A stretch of DNA of 64,000 nucleotides, taken from Abyssogena phaseoliformis symbiont OG214 (GTDB taxonomy: Bacteria > Pseudomonadota > Gammaproteobacteria > PS1 > Pseudothioglobaceae). The position numbers and the translations under genes were made by a program. The stretch spans positions 62,001 to 126,000 of the forward strand of contig NZ_AP012977.1 of assembly GCF_016592595.1 (NCBI RefSeq). Direction: 5' to 3'. Below are positions 9,983-19,802 of the stretch, in pieces. Under the pieces are notes generated by a model that saw only the letters and a program-made list of their open reading frames with translations, made no database searches and was not told the origin of the DNA. How positions within the stretch are numbered: the first letter of the stretch is position 1; the number at the start of each line of letters is the position of its first letter.

Positions 9983-11251
9983 TTATCTCTTCACCATTGA
10001 TTTGCCATGCTTAATATAATGTTCGAATTCTGCTTTAAAATTACGCAAAAAACTTTCCACTGGCATTGCTGCAGCGTCGCCCAGTGCGCAAATAGTATTG
10101 CCCATAATTTTATCTTGTACCCCTAATAATAAGTCAATATCGCCCTGTTTACCATTGCCATCAATAATGCGTTTTAATACGCGATATAGCCAGCCTGTAC
10201 CTTCACGACAAGGGGTGCATTGTCCACAAGACTCATCGTAATAAAAATGCGCCAATCTTGTTAATGTTTCTACCATACAGGTTGACTCATCCATAATAAT
10301 GACTGAGCCTGCACCAAGCATTGAGCCAGCACGCTCAATGCCATCATAATCCATGGTCATGTTCATGGCAACTTCTGCGGTGAGTACTGGCGTTGATGAA
10401 CCGCCTGGAATCACGGCTTTTAACTTAGCACCATCACGCACGCCACCTGCCATCTTGAGTAAATCTTTAAAAGGTGTGCCCATAGGCACTTCAAAATTTG
10501 CCGGGCTTTTAACATGGCCTGAGACTGAAAATAACTTACAACCACCAGAGTTTTCAACCCCAATATCTGCAAACCACTGTCCGCCACGGCTTAGAATTTC
10601 AGGCACACTTGCAAAACTCTCGGTATTGTTAATCGTAGTGGGTTTGCCAAACAATCCTACATTAGCAGGGAATGGTGGCTTAAACCTAGGCTGACCCTTC
10701 TTACCTTCAATAGATTCTAACAAAGCAGTTTCTTCGCCACAAATATAAGCGCCTGCGCCTAGGTGCGTGTATAAATCAAAATTAACTGAACTGTTGTTAA
10801 TATTTTGACCCAGTAATTCTGCCTCATAAGCCTCTTTTAATGCATCTTCAAAGCAATAAAACGGCTCCATAAATTCACCGCGGATATAATTATATCCAAC
10901 ACTGGCATTCATGACAAAGCCACCAATTGCCATGCCTTCAATCACGGCATGTGGATTAAACCTTAAAATATCTCTGTCTTTACAAGTGCCCGGCTCACCC
11001 TCGTCTGAATTACAAATCACGTATTTTTGCCCATCAGAATGGCGTGGCATAAAGCTCCACTTAAGTCCAGTGGGAAACCCAGCACCACCACGACCACGCA
11101 AGCCTGAGACTTTAAGCTCATCAATAATGTATTCAGGTGTTAGTTCGCCTTTTAGGATTTTGCGCCAAACTGAATAGCCGCCGCTGGCTTCATAAGTCTT
11201 GAGCGAGTAGCATTCGTTTTTGGTCAAATTTTTAAAGCAAACTTCGTTCAT
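9983..11251 (-). CDS. nuoF: NADH-quinone oxidoreductase subunit F (NADH/FMN site)
   Basis: This subunit binds NADH and FMN and begins the electron path of complex I. It has 422 residues. The glycine-rich nucleotide loop GRGGAGFPTGLKW starts near residue 53, GAGAYICGEETAL follows, and the [4Fe-4S] ligands CGQCTPCREG lie near residue 345, with the fourth Cys in NTICALGDAA. Its ATG overlaps the nuoE stop by 4 bp. Confidence 0.98.
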   Translation of the reverse strand: MNEVCFKNLTKNECYSLKTYEASGGYSVWRKILKGELTPEYIIDELKVSGLRGRGGAGFPTGLKWSFMPRHSDGQKYVICNSDEGEPGTCKDRDILRFNPHAVIEGMAIGGFVMNASVGYNYIRGEFMEPFYCFEDALKEAYEAELLGQNINNSSVNFDLYTHLGAGAYICGEETALLESIEGKKGQPRFKPPFPANVGLFGKPTTINNTESFASVPEILSRGGQWFADIGVENSGGCKLFSVSGHVKSPANFEVPMGTPFKDLLKMAGGVRDGAKLKAVIPGGSSTPVLTAEVAMNMTMDYDGIERAGSMLGAGSVIIMDESTCMVETLTRLAHFYYDESCGQCTPCREGTGWLYRVLKRIIDGNGKQGDIDLLLGVQDKIMGNTICALGDAAAMPVESFLRNFKAEFEHYIKHGKSMVKR

Positions 11252-11721
11252 TTGAGATTGTCCACAATTTGATCAATCTTATCAGTGGTAAGGTTTTCAA
11301 AATATTCATCATTGATCTGAAACATTGGCGCACCCACGCAAGCACCTAGGCATTCAACTTTCTTAACACTAATCAAACCATCCGCAGTTATTTCACCCGT
11401 TTTAACGCCTAATTTATTTTCCAGATGTTTAATTAAATCATCAGCACCATTCAACATACATGAGATATTATGGCAAAAACGAATCACATGTTTACCGACT
11501 TTTTTATGATTGTAATTTTCATAAAAAGTCGCCACTTCTTGAGCGGCAATGCCTGGCATATCTAAATAATCAGCCACTGCTTGAATGGTATCAGCACTCA
11601 ATCTATTTTCATTTTCTGCTTGAACAATTTTTAAGGCTTGCATAACGGCGGAGCTTTGTCTGTCTTTTGGATATTTTGAAATCCAGACATCAATTTGTTT
11701 TTTTGCTTTATTTGAAATCAT
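11248..11721 (-). CDS. nuoE: NADH-quinone oxidoreductase subunit E
   Basis: This is the [2Fe-2S] thioredoxin-like subunit of complex I. It has 157 residues with the four cluster ligands Cys83 and Cys88 (CHNISC), Cys124 and Cys128 (CLGAC). An unusual gap of about 190 bp, filled by a palindromic repeat, separates it from nuoD. All other nuo junctions except the DUF4160 site are 13 bp or less. Confidence 0.97.
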   Translation of the reverse strand: MISNKAKKQIDVWISKYPKDRQSSAVMQALKIVQAENENRLSADTIQAVADYLDMPGIAAQEVATFYENYNHKKVGKHVIRFCHNISCMLNGADDLIKHLENKLGVKTGEITADGLISVKKVECLGACVGAPMFQINDEYFENLTTDKIDQIVDNLK

Positions 11722-11814
11722 AATTAGTTTAATTTGAATTCATTTAAAAAAGATGACTGAATATTTTTCAAATTTAATACATTTATCATAAGAGGTAAGT
11801 ATTTTGCTTTTTTG

Positions 11815-11902
11815 CAAGGCATACGAAAGAAAACACGAAGAAGTATAGCTGGTACATGTGACCAAGTGTTTTCTGAGTATAACGCCACGGAAAGGAAAAA
11901 GA
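11815..11902. repeat. Imperfect palindromic intergenic repeat between nuoD and nuoE
   Basis: The gap between nuoD and nuoE holds a long imperfect hairpin. Its strongest part is a perfect 9-bp inverted repeat, AGAAAACAC at 11828-11836 and GTGTTTTCT at 11866-11874. A smaller TGGT/ACCA stem lies inside, and the flanks also pair partly (GGCATAC against GTATAACGCC). The arrangement, with 'GCAAGGC' before and 'AACGCC...GGAAAGG...GACGAAGCC' after, looks like a dispersed palindromic intergenic repeat. I see no second copy in this window. Function is unknown; it might tune nuoD-E readthrough or mRNA stability. Confidence 0.55.
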
Positions 11903-11911
11903 CGAAGCCTC

Positions 11912-13165
11912 TCATCGGTCTATTTCACCAAATACAACATCTTGTGTGCCAATAATAGTCACAACATCTGACAACATATGCCCTCTTACCATTTCATTCA
12001 TAGCAGCTAAGTGCGCAAAACCAGGTGCTCTAATTTTGACTCTGTAAGGCTTATTGGCGCCATCAGAAATCAAATACACACCAAACTCGCCCTTGGGATG
12101 TTCAACAGCACGATACACTTCACCTTCTGGCAAACAGTAACCTTCAGTAAACAATTTAAAGTGATGAATTAAAGACTCCATGTCATCTTTCATATCAATA
12201 CGTTTTGGGGGCGATACCTTGTGATCACCACTCATGACTGCACCCGGGTTTTCTTGTAGCCACTTAACACATTGTTTAATAATATGGTTTGATTGGCGCA
12301 TTTCTTCCATGCGTACTAAATAACGATCATAACTATCACCTGTTACGCCCACTGGAATATCAAACTCTAATTGGTCATAAACCGCATAAGGTTGGTTTTT
12401 TCTCAAATCCCACGCCACGCCAGAACCCCTAAGCATAGGGCCTGTAAACCCTAGTTGTTTGGCACGATTGGCAGAAACAATGCCAATATTTACCAAGCGT
12501 TGTTTCCAAATACGATTGTCTGTTAATAAGTCATCATACTGTTTGATGCTTTTAGGGAATTGCCCAACAAAATTAGCAATAAAATCTAACAATGAGCCTT
12601 GACGATTTTCATTCATGGCTTTTAATTCTTTATCCGTACGAAAACCTGATGCTAAATATTGTGGCATCTTATCTGGCAAATCTCGATAAACACCGCCTGG
12701 GCGGTAATAAGTTGCATGCATGCGTGAGCCTGATACTGCCTCATAACAATCAATTAATTTTTCACGCTCACGAAATGCGTATAAGAAAATACTCATCGCA
12801 CCCACATCAAGTCCGTGTGTGCCTAACCACATTAAATGATTAAGAATTCGAGTAATTTCGTCAAACATCACCCGAATGTACTGAGCACGCTCAGGCACTT
12901 TGATGCCTAACATGGTTTCAATTGCCATAACATAAGCATGTTCGTTGCACATCATTGAAACATAATCAAGCCTGTCCATATAACCAATTGATTGATTGTA
13001 TGGCTTTGATTCTACTAATTTTTCTGTACCACGATGCAACAAGCCAATATGCGGGTCAGCACGCTCAATCACCTCGCCATCAATTTCTAAAATAAGGCGC
13101 AAAACACCGTGTGCTGCAGGATGTTGAGGGCCAAAATTAAGGGTATAGTTGCGAATTTCAGCCAT
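11912..13165 (-). CDS. nuoD: NADH-quinone oxidoreductase subunit D
   Basis: This is the 49-kDa-type subunit of complex I that forms the quinone site together with NuoB and NuoH. It has 417 residues, includes [15 protein letters not shown] at the N-terminus (quinone-site histidines) and ends in VVFGEIDR, the standard NuoD terminus. It is a separate gene and not a NuoCD fusion as in enterobacteria. It starts 1 bp after the nuoC stop. Confidence 0.98.
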   Translation of the reverse strand: MAEIRNYTLNFGPQHPAAHGVLRLILEIDGEVIERADPHIGLLHRGTEKLVESKPYNQSIGYMDRLDYVSMMCNEHAYVMAIETMLGIKVPERAQYIRVMFDEITRILNHLMWLGTHGLDVGAMSIFLYAFREREKLIDCYEAVSGSRMHATYYRPGGVYRDLPDKMPQYLASGFRTDKELKAMNENRQGSLLDFIANFVGQFPKSIKQYDDLLTDNRIWKQRLVNIGIVSANRAKQLGFTGPMLRGSGVAWDLRKNQPYAVYDQLEFDIPVGVTGDSYDRYLVRMEEMRQSNHIIKQCVKWLQENPGAVMSGDHKVSPPKRIDMKDDMESLIHHFKLFTEGYCLPEGEVYRAVEHPKGEFGVYLISDGANKPYRVKIRAPGFAHLAAMNEMVRGHMLSDVVTIIGTQDVVFGEIDR

Positions 13166-13166
13166 T

Positions 13167-13781
13167 TTATTTTCTGATTACCCTTGGTACATTAATATTT
13201 GGCTCAATACTCACTTTTTCATAAACCACTCGACCTAAGTTTTCATCATAACGCATTTCAACTTCGCCAATCATGGGGAAATCTTTTCTAAGTGGATGAC
13301 CTTTGAAACCATAATCAGTCAAAATCCGGCGTAAATCTGTGTGATTTTCAAACAAAATGCCCATTAAATCAAAAGCCTCACGCTCATACCAATCAGCAGA
13401 TGCCCAAATATCGGTGACTGACTTAATAATAGGTTCGGACTCATCAACAAATGATTTCACTCTAATGCGTTTGTTTTTACTCACGGATAACAAGTGATAC
13501 ACCACAGCAAAACGTTGCTCATGTCTGTCTTTTGAACCTTGATGATTGCGCCCCCTGGAAAAACCAGAAGCGCTGGCATTGCCATTCCAATCTGATTGTC
13601 CATAAGTTAAATAATCAACGCCGCATAAATCTATTAATGTGTCAAAAGAGAAAAAATCTCTTAATTTCAGACAGGTTTTAATAATATCCTGAGAATCAAC
13701 TGTTAAAGTCAACTCGCCGAAAGCTTCCACCAAATGGTGCTCGCTAAAAACCTCAATTAATGATGCTTTTAAATCTTGCAT
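13167..13781 (-). CDS. nuoC: NADH-quinone oxidoreductase subunit C
   Basis: This is the 30-kDa-type hydrophilic subunit of complex I. It has 204 residues and the family signature near the C-terminus: [17 protein letters not shown] followed by [19 protein letters not shown]. Its ATG overlaps the nuoB stop by one base. No cofactor is expected. Confidence 0.97.
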   Translation of the reverse strand: MQDLKASLIEVFSEHHLVEAFGELTLTVDSQDIIKTCLKLRDFFSFDTLIDLCGVDYLTYGQSDWNGNASASGFSRGRNHQGSKDRHEQRFAVVYHLLSVSKNKRIRVKSFVDESEPIIKSVTDIWASADWYEREAFDLMGILFENHTDLRRILTDYGFKGHPLRKDFPMIGEVEMRYDENLGRVVYEKVSIEPNINVPRVIRK

Positions 13782-14260
13782 TAGGTTCTTGCAATGGTGT
13801 TAGTACGACGAATTTTATCTTGCAGTTGCATAATACCATATAGCAATGCTTCTGCCGTTGGCGGACAACCGGGCACATAAATATCAACGGGAACAATACG
13901 ATCACAACCCCTAACGACTGCATAAGAGTAATGATAATAACCACCGCCATTTGCACACGAACCCATAGAAATTACCCATCTTGGTTCAGGCATTTGGTCA
14001 TAAACTTTGCGCAAAGCTGGCGCCATTTTGTTGGTGAGTGTGCCCGCTACAATCATTAAATCTGATTGGCGTGGCGTGGGTCTAAAAACAATACCAAAAC
14101 GGTCTAAATCATAGCGAGAAGAGCCTGCTTCCATCATCTCTACTGCACAACATGCTAAGCCAAAAGTCATCGGCCAAAGTGAACCTGTTCTTGCCCAGTT
14201 AATAACGCTGTCAAGTGATGTGGTTACAAAACCTTGTTTCATTAAGCCTTCAATTGCCAT
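13781..14260 (-). CDS. nuoB: NADH-quinone oxidoreductase subunit B
   Basis: This subunit binds the terminal N2 [4Fe-4S] cluster that reduces quinone. It has 159 residues, and all ligand motifs are visible: the adjacent cysteines in [20 protein letters not shown], and [13 protein letters not shown]. It is 3 bp after nuoA and overlaps nuoC. Confidence 0.98.
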   Translation of the reverse strand: MAIEGLMKQGFVTTSLDSVINWARTGSLWPMTFGLACCAVEMMEAGSSRYDLDRFGIVFRPTPRQSDLMIVAGTLTNKMAPALRKVYDQMPEPRWVISMGSCANGGGYYHYSYAVVRGCDRIVPVDIYVPGCPPTAEALLYGIMQLQDKIRRTNTIART

Positions 14261-14263
14261 TAG

Positions 14264-14620
14264 CTATTCCCATTCAAGTGCGCCGTTTTTCCACTCAAAA
14301 ATAAAGCCCACGATCAGTAAAAATAAGAAAATACTAATCGCGATAAAGCCAAACCAACCAAGTTGGGACTGGACTACCGCCCACGGAAAAACAAAGGCAA
14401 CTTCTAAGTCAAACAAGATAAATAAAATAGCCACTAGATAGTAACGTACATTGAAATACATACGCGAATCATCAAAGGCAGGAAAGCCACACTCAAATTG
14501 AGTATTTTTTTCTTCATATGGTTTGCTTGGCCCTAGTAAATAACCAATTAACATTGGTCCAACACCAAACGCAAGCCCTAAGAAAATAAAAACAATGATA
14601 GGTAAATAGTTTTCTAACAC
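14264..14620 (-). CDS. nuoA: NADH-quinone oxidoreductase subunit A
   Basis: This is the first gene of the nuo operon, encoding a 118-residue membrane subunit (ND3-like) with three hydrophobic spans. The conserved loop contains YECGFPAFD-like sequence (FECGFPAFDDSRMYFNVRYY), followed by FILFDLEVAFVFPWA. The 109 bp between its start and the tldD stop are AT-rich and are the likely place for the operon promoter, though no convincing -35/-10 pair could be fixed by eye. Confidence 0.97.
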   Translation of the reverse strand: MLENYLPIIVFIFLGLAFGVGPMLIGYLLGPSKPYEEKNTQFECGFPAFDDSRMYFNVRYYLVAILFILFDLEVAFVFPWAVVQSQLGWFGFIAISIFLFLLIVGFIFEWKNGALEWE

Positions 14621-14729
14621 CTAATTTCTTCCAACCCCTCAAAAAATAGAATTCTGAATATTATATCTAATTTAATCAATCATTTCACCTATAACCAACA
14701 AATACATCTAGAAGCTCATAGAGGCTCAA

Positions 14730-16154
14730 TTACGCATTAACCTCAGTACCACCCACGGTTAGTTGGTCTATTTTTAAACTGGGTTGACCAACACCTACGG
14801 GCACACTTTGACCATCTTTACCACACACGCCAACGCCATTATCAAGTTTCAAATCATTGGCTACCATGGATATTTTCTTTAACACCTCATCACCAGAACC
14901 TATTAGTGTCAAACCTTTAACAGGGTGCATAATTTTTCCATTTTTAATAAGATAGGCCTCGTTAGCACTAAAAACAAACTTGCCTGAAGTAATGTCAACT
15001 TGGCCACCACCAAAATTAAGCGCATAAATACCATTATCAACAGAAGCGATCATATCCTCTAAAGAATCCTGTCCGTTTAGCATATAAGTGTTGGTCATTC
15101 TGGGCATGGGAATATGAGCATAAGATTCGCGCCTGCCATTACCTGTTGACACTGTATCCATTAACTTGGCATTCATTTTGTCAAATAGATAGCCTTTTAA
15201 AATGCCGTTTTCAATCAACAACGTATTTTGTGTTGGCGTGCCTTCATCATCAATTGTCAAACTGCCACGCCTATTTTCTAAGGTGCCATTATCAACAATG
15301 GTGCATTTATCACTGGCTACTTGCTCGCCAATTCTGTTGGTGAATACGGATGATTTTTTACGATTAAAATCACCTTCCAAGCCATGACCAATGGCCTCGT
15401 GTAATAATACCCCTGGCCAGCCAGAACCCAATATGACCGGCATATTTCCAGCAGGTGCGTTTTTTGACTCCAGCGCTACTAACGCCTGTCTAATGGCTTC
15501 ATTAACATAAATTTCATCCAAAGCATGGGCAATAAAATATCGATAATCATACCGACCACCACCACCACTTGAAGCGGACTCAGTTCTACCATTGTGTTCA
15601 ACAATAACACTCACACTAACACGTACCATCGGGCGATAATCTTTTTCAAATACGCCATCAGTTGAAGCGATTAACACTTCGCTAAACCCACCAGAAATTG
15701 AAGCACTGACTTGCTTAACTTTAGGCTCTTTTCTAGCAAGCATATCAATTCTATTTAGAAAATCAACCTTTTCTTGCGAAGAAAAACTACTGAGTGGGTT
15801 CGAGCCGTTATATCTAGCAACTTGTGGAACGGATTGAAAGACCTGAATTTTTCCCATGCCAGTTTGAGTCGATATTCCCTTGGCAAAATCAATGGCTTTT
15901 TCAATCGCCTTGAGGTTTAAATCATCTGAATAAGCGAAGCCAGTTTGGTCAGAACTCACAGCTCTAGCACCCACGCCATGATTAATGTGATAAGTACCAG
16001 ATTTAACAATACTTTCTTCTAAAAACCAGGATTCGATTACCGAATGCTGGAAATACAAGTCTGCATAATCAGTACCCTTAATTGCCAAAGAAGACAATAA
16101 AGTGGTTATTTTTTCTTGGTTTAGATGATGATTATCTAGTAGTTGTTCAATCAT
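14730..16154 (-). CDS. tldD: Metalloprotease TldD
   Basis: TldD forms a heterodimeric zinc protease with TldE/PmbA that degrades unfolded peptides and matures peptides such as microcin B17 and PQQ precursors in other bacteria. This protein has 474 residues, the normal length. The zinc motif HEAIGHGLE is at about 252-260. A glycine-rich stretch (SSGGGGRYDYRYF) and the C-terminal GKDGQSVPVGVGQPSL are typical of the family. The ATG overlaps the end of the upstream YhdP-like gene by 4 bp, a pairing known in other gammaproteobacteria. tldE is not in the window. Confidence 0.95.
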   Translation of the reverse strand: MIEQLLDNHHLNQEKITTLLSSLAIKGTDYADLYFQHSVIESWFLEESIVKSGTYHINHGVGARAVSSDQTGFAYSDDLNLKAIEKAIDFAKGISTQTGMGKIQVFQSVPQVARYNGSNPLSSFSSQEKVDFLNRIDMLARKEPKVKQVSASISGGFSEVLIASTDGVFEKDYRPMVRVSVSVIVEHNGRTESASSGGGGRYDYRYFIAHALDEIYVNEAIRQALVALESKNAPAGNMPVILGSGWPGVLLHEAIGHGLEGDFNRKKSSVFTNRIGEQVASDKCTIVDNGTLENRRGSLTIDDEGTPTQNTLLIENGILKGYLFDKMNAKLMDTVSTGNGRRESYAHIPMPRMTNTYMLNGQDSLEDMIASVDNGIYALNFGGGQVDITSGKFVFSANEAYLIKNGKIMHPVKGLTLIGSGDEVLKKISMVANDLKLDNGVGVCGKDGQSVPVGVGQPSLKIDQLTVGGTEVNA

Positions 16155-18619
16155 AATACGGTTGATACATTTTCAATAATAGGCTCATGCCATGGACCTG
16201 TTATTTTATATTTAAATTCAACAACTTTATTAACAATCTTATTAATCAACTTACCTTTAAATAACATTTTATCCGCCAGCCAAACCCCCAAACCTGCCAA
16301 GCCACCACCAGCCAAATAAGTGGCAATCGGCACAGCATCACTAATGGCGGGTAATACTTTTGCTTCTAAATGATAGTCTTGTTTAACGATATCACTTGAG
16401 CCTGTTAAGTTAATCGTGCTTGAGCTTGAGTCAAGTTTAAAATGGCTAATGGTTGCCATAGAATTATGAATAGAAATTTGTGCATCAATCGTATCATAAG
16501 CAAACCCCTTGCTAACCAAATCAGTAACATTTAATTCTAAACGCTTGGCAATAGATTTAATATTAAGCAGTGATAAAACTCGACCAATATTAGGGTCTTT
16601 GTCGGTAAATACACCTTCTTTAACTTTCATTTTAATCAAACCACTGGTGTCTTTAAAACTCATGTTCCATGGCGCGCAATTGCAAAATAGACGCACGTCA
16701 AACTCAAATTGACCACCACGAACTTTCTCTTTGATGTTTAATTTGTCAAGAAATTCACTCAATTTACTACCTTTTGCTTTGGCAGTGAGTATGGTTCTAC
16801 CATCAACCCAAGCACCATCAAAACTAAGGTTTTGACTACCCACACCTATACCTAAAAATTCTAAATTAATGATTTTAAGTACCTTATCTCGCGACTCAAG
16901 TATGGCACTAAAATCAGGCAGCTTGCTTTCACCCACTTGCATGCCCTGTACACTTAAATGCATACTGGGGAAATCCTTTGTCTGAATATCCCAGTTGCCT
17001 TTTATTTTGTCTAATGCTGTTACTTGGAGGTTTATCAGTTTCACTTCAGGTAAAGTACCCTCATTTAGTATAATTTTTATATCAGTTTTTAACGTATCGG
17101 ACTTAACATTTGCTTGCCATGATTGATCCAAATATTTAGCCAAATAAAACTCAAAATTATCACTACTGTTGGTAAGCCCTACTTCAAATAACGCATTTGA
17201 AGTGCTATTTTGATGATTAGAATTGATGCGAATATTAAATGATTCACCTCGAATATTGCCCACGCCTTTTGAAGTAATTTGATTATTATGTAATGCCAAT
17301 TGTGCATCATAGTTCTTAACCACAACTGCATCACTTAATGTTGTCAAACGATTGTTTTGAATACTCAAATCAATATCCAATACTGGCTCTGTTTCATCCA
17401 GTGGTATGATTAAATCTACATTGCCTGAAATCTTACCCGATAAACTAAATTGCCCGAGCACATCATTCACATTATCATTCAATGGTGCATCTTTTAAAAA
17501 CTGAGTTAATATCTCACTTCGAGTGTTAATTTTACCAACGATGCTAATCTCTGACTTGTCTTTACTCATGTCCAGCATTTGAACTTTCATACCTTGCAAA
17601 GGCATGTCGTTTAACGTAGTATGATTAACCATAACTGTGATTTTTCTACCATCAATAGCAATATCTGCATCTAATTTTTTAAGACTTTGCCAATCAGTAT
17701 TAAACAGTAATTCGGTATTGCTTAAGTGTGCATCAAATTTTATCTTTGCTGGCAGTTGTGTTGAAAGATTTTTCTTGATATTGATATTGATATTATCCAA
17801 TTCACCTGCTTGAAATGCATGCTTAATCCATTGATGAGTGGCCTCACCTATCAATGCTATAGGTAAATAATCACTAATATTAATCACATTCATGCGCTGG
17901 ATAAGGCCACTAAATTGGATAAAATCAGCACCTTGCTGGTTATACAGTTTAAGGCTTGACAATAGTTCAAAATCATTGCCATTTAAAGTAATTGGCAATG
18001 TTAAAAAGCCATTTTGATTAGTCTTAGTGCCAGATAAGGCAATCGTAATGTTAAGGTGTTTAGTACCAATACTCTGATTAGGTATTGTTAACAAGAATTG
18101 CATCCCATCTCTTTTAAGCGTCAATGGTGCAATTTCAACTGTATCTTTAATAAAAGTTTTATTAATATGCAAAGATTCAAAAAAAGACAGTTCTTCTAAC
18201 ATATCAAGTGAGGCCATATTTTTAATGTCGTCTATACTAAAGTCATCAGGATTAGAATAAAGCATCAAGGTGTCAATATAAATTTGGCTAGGATGATGAA
18301 TATCATCAAATAAACTTAACAGATCGATATGCCAAGATAAGTTTTTAATCATAGCCATTTTCTGAGCCTCACTAGACGCAATGGAAATATCATGCACTTT
18401 TAAAGTAATGCCTTTATTTTTAAAATTAAAGGTGATTTTATACAGCTGAACATCAAGCCCAGTTAAGCTTAATAATTGAGTCTCAATCGGTGCTTTGAGT
18501 AACATTGGAAAAGTGACAAAAAATCCCACTACTAATACAACAATGAGCGCAAATATAACACTAACCCAAGTGCTTATTTTTAATACTTTAATACCACTTA
18601 AGCGTGTTTTTTTAATCAT
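16151..18619 (-). CDS. yhdP: YhdP/AsmA-like envelope protein (DUF3971)
   Basis: This is a large AsmA-family protein. YhdP proteins are anchored in the inner membrane, span the periplasm and are implicated in phospholipid transport to the outer membrane. The frame is open from 18712, but I choose the ATG at 18619 (822 residues): it is followed at once by the expected basic stretch and signal anchor, and the upstream part would run into the divergent cytochrome promoter. One membrane segment lies within residues 15-45, followed by long beta-rich sequence and a C-terminal AsmA_2-like region ('GVWLADKMLFKG' and 'YKITGPW'). It is clearly shorter than E. coli YhdP (about 1,270), either a short variant or internally reduced. 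Confidence 0.82.
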   Translation of the reverse strand: MIKKTRLSGIKVLKISTWVSVIFALIVVLVVGFFVTFPMLLKAPIETQLLSLTGLDVQLYKITFNFKNKGITLKVHDISIASSEAQKMAMIKNLSWHIDLLSLFDDIHHPSQIYIDTLMLYSNPDDFSIDDIKNMASLDMLEELSFFESLHINKTFIKDTVEIAPLTLKRDGMQFLLTIPNQSIGTKHLNITIALSGTKTNQNGFLTLPITLNGNDFELLSSLKLYNQQGADFIQFSGLIQRMNVINISDYLPIALIGEATHQWIKHAFQAGELDNININIKKNLSTQLPAKIKFDAHLSNTELLFNTDWQSLKKLDADIAIDGRKITVMVNHTTLNDMPLQGMKVQMLDMSKDKSEISIVGKINTRSEILTQFLKDAPLNDNVNDVLGQFSLSGKISGNVDLIIPLDETEPVLDIDLSIQNNRLTTLSDAVVVKNYDAQLALHNNQITSKGVGNIRGESFNIRINSNHQNSTSNALFEVGLTNSSDNFEFYLAKYLDQSWQANVKSDTLKTDIKIILNEGTLPEVKLINLQVTALDKIKGNWDIQTKDFPSMHLSVQGMQVGESKLPDFSAILESRDKVLKIINLEFLGIGVGSQNLSFDGAWVDGRTILTAKAKGSKLSEFLDKLNIKEKVRGGQFEFDVRLFCNCAPWNMSFKDTSGLIKMKVKEGVFTDKDPNIGRVLSLLNIKSIAKRLELNVTDLVSKGFAYDTIDAQISIHNSMATISHFKLDSSSSTINLTGSSDIVKQDYHLEAKVLPAISDAVPIATYLAGGGLAGLGVWLADKMLFKGKLINKIVNKVVEFKYKITGPWHEPIIENVSTVL

Positions 18620-18741
18620 TTTTTGATACTTATTACTGACTTGGCAGTATAATGTTTTCCTTCGGAAATTATAACTTATTTTTACGAACGGGCTATCTAT
18701 CGATATTGACACAAAGCTATATTAAAAAAAGGAAAAATACT

Positions 18742-19179
18742 ATGTACTTTAAAAATTCAGTGGCGGCTATTATTATTATTATTATTATTATTATTGGCGT
18801 TGATGCGTTTTTTAGTCGTTTAATTAAAATTAACTCTGTTGACACTTCAACACTTGAAGACAGAATTAGACCACTAGGCCAAGTATATTTAGAAGGTGAT
18901 ATTGATGTTAACGTCATTAAAGCACCTGTAGCAGTTACTACAAAATCTCGCAGTGGCGAAGAGGTTTATACTTCTGTATGTGCTAGTTGCCATAGTATTG
19001 GTGTTGCTGGTGCGCCTAAGTTTGGTGTTAAGGTTGACTGGGCACCAAGGATTAAACGCGGTATGGCAGATTTAGTCAAAGTGACAATCTCAGGCGTAGG
19101 TGCAATGCCGCCAAAAGGCACCTGTATGACTTGTTCAGATGACGAACTAAAAGCAGCCATTGAACATATGACAAAATAA
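18742..19179 (+). CDS. Membrane-anchored cytochrome c5-type protein
   Basis: This is a class I monoheme cytochrome c, probably an electron carrier in the periplasm. I choose the ATG at 18742 because a GGAAAA ribosome-site-like sequence precedes it and an N-terminal anchor follows. The 145 residues contain one heme site, CASCH, then GAPKFG and the C-terminal cytochrome c5 pattern MPPKGTCMTCSDDEL with an axial Met and an extra cysteine pair. The membrane segment is built on nine isoleucines in a row encoded by an ATT repeat. It is divergent from the YhdP-like gene. Confidence 0.88.
   Translation: MYFKNSVAAIIIIIIIIIGVDAFFSRLIKINSVDTSTLEDRIRPLGQVYLEGDIDVNVIKAPVAVTTKSRSGEEVYTSVCASCHSIGVAGAPKFGVKVDWAPRIKRGMADLVKVTISGVGAMPPKGTCMTCSDDELKAAIEHMTK
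18769..18795 (+). repeat. (ATT)9 trinucleotide repeat inside the cytochrome c5 signal anchor
   Basis: Nine exact ATT units encode nine consecutive isoleucines in the membrane anchor of the cytochrome c5-type protein. Because the unit is three bases, slippage would change anchor length without breaking the frame. Confidence 0.95.
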
Positions 19180-19203
19180 AATCTGCCAATCTCACCCAAA
19201 GGG

Positions 19204-19689
19204 CTAGGCGGATATAAAAATACTCTGCCCTTTGTTTTTCTCTACTTTGTCAAAATCAAACACTTGCCCATTCATGGCAATATAAACACCGCACTTTTTG
19301 GTTTGTACTGCACTTAAAGCCACGCCTAAATTAAACAAGGCATCAGAGCTTTTGATAGAATAAGGCATCATAGCACCAAATAAAACAATGGTTTTATTGT
19401 TAATTTCTTTACCCAATAGTTTTGCAGTTTTAGCCATGGTGTCAGTACCATGAGTAATTAAAACATGGCTTGTATCACTTGCCTGACACTTTCGCAAAAT
19501 CAATGCTCGATCAGCACCACTCATATCCAAACTGTCCTTTAAGAATAGCACTTCAGATAAAGTATCAACCATCGACCTAGACTGATTAAGCATATCAATA
19601 AGATGAGTTTGTTTAAACACTAACCGACCAGTCAACTCGTTATAAACCTTGTCAATTGTGCCGCCAGTGATTAGTAGCTTAATATTCAT
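19204..19689 (-). CDS. Short asparaginase-domain protein
   Basis: The 161 residues correspond to the N-terminal domain of type I/II L-asparaginases. Both catalytic threonine motifs are present: LLITGGTID at the start and LITHGTDTM near residue 80, followed by VLFGAMMPY. Full asparaginases are about 330 residues, so the C-terminal domain is absent, but a short single-domain form is annotated in other proteobacteria, so this need not be a fragment. Substrate is unproven. It converges on the cytochrome c5 gene with 24 bp between the stops. Confidence 0.82.
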   Translation of the reverse strand: MNIKLLITGGTIDKVYNELTGRLVFKQTHLIDMLNQSRSMVDTLSEVLFLKDSLDMSGADRALILRKCQASDTSHVLITHGTDTMAKTAKLLGKEINNKTIVLFGAMMPYSIKSSDALFNLGVALSAVQTKKCGVYIAMNGQVFDFDKVEKNKGQSIFISA

Positions 19690-19741
19690 TAGGTAATCAT
19701 ACCGTGTTTAAATGCAAAATTTGATAAAATATATTGTGTAG

Positions 19742-19767
19742 TATTTTACTACAATTGTAGTAAAATA
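19742..19767. promoter_or_regulatory. 26-bp perfect palindrome, likely operator of the ParD-like/RelE-like module
   Basis: A perfect inverted repeat with no loop, centred on CAATTG and containing TACTACAATTGTAGTA, sits 35 bp upstream of the antitoxin ATG. Antitoxins of this type repress their own operon by binding such palindromes, so this is the likely autoregulatory site. It also overlaps the AT-rich region expected to hold the promoter. Confidence 0.72.
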
Positions 19768-19802
19768 AATTTATATTATTAACCAAGCGACAGAGGAAAA
19801 CA

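Noticed and set aside
10353-10694. A 113-codon frame on the plus strand inside nuoF
   Set aside because: It is antisense to a strongly conserved gene with all motifs; composition is that of a shadow frame.
11724-11915. A 63-codon open frame between nuoE and nuoD
   Set aside because: It lies within the palindromic repeat and overlaps the nuoD end; the residue pattern is irregular and resembles no protein I know. The DNA-level palindrome explains the gap better.
16151-18712. Start of the YhdP-like gene at 18712
   Set aside because: The extra 31 codons lack a membrane or family pattern and overlap the upstream region of the divergent cytochrome gene; the ATG at 18619 gives a normal anchor.
18780-18795. 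The ATT run as a possible intrinsic promoter or CRISPR-like repeat
   Set aside because: It has no spacers and lies inside an open reading frame in phase; it is a simple microsatellite.
19204-19689. Asparaginase-like gene as a pseudogene truncated at its end
   Set aside because: The frame is clean, both catalytic motifs are present, and short single-domain forms exist in other proteobacteria; no remnant of the second domain was found downstream.
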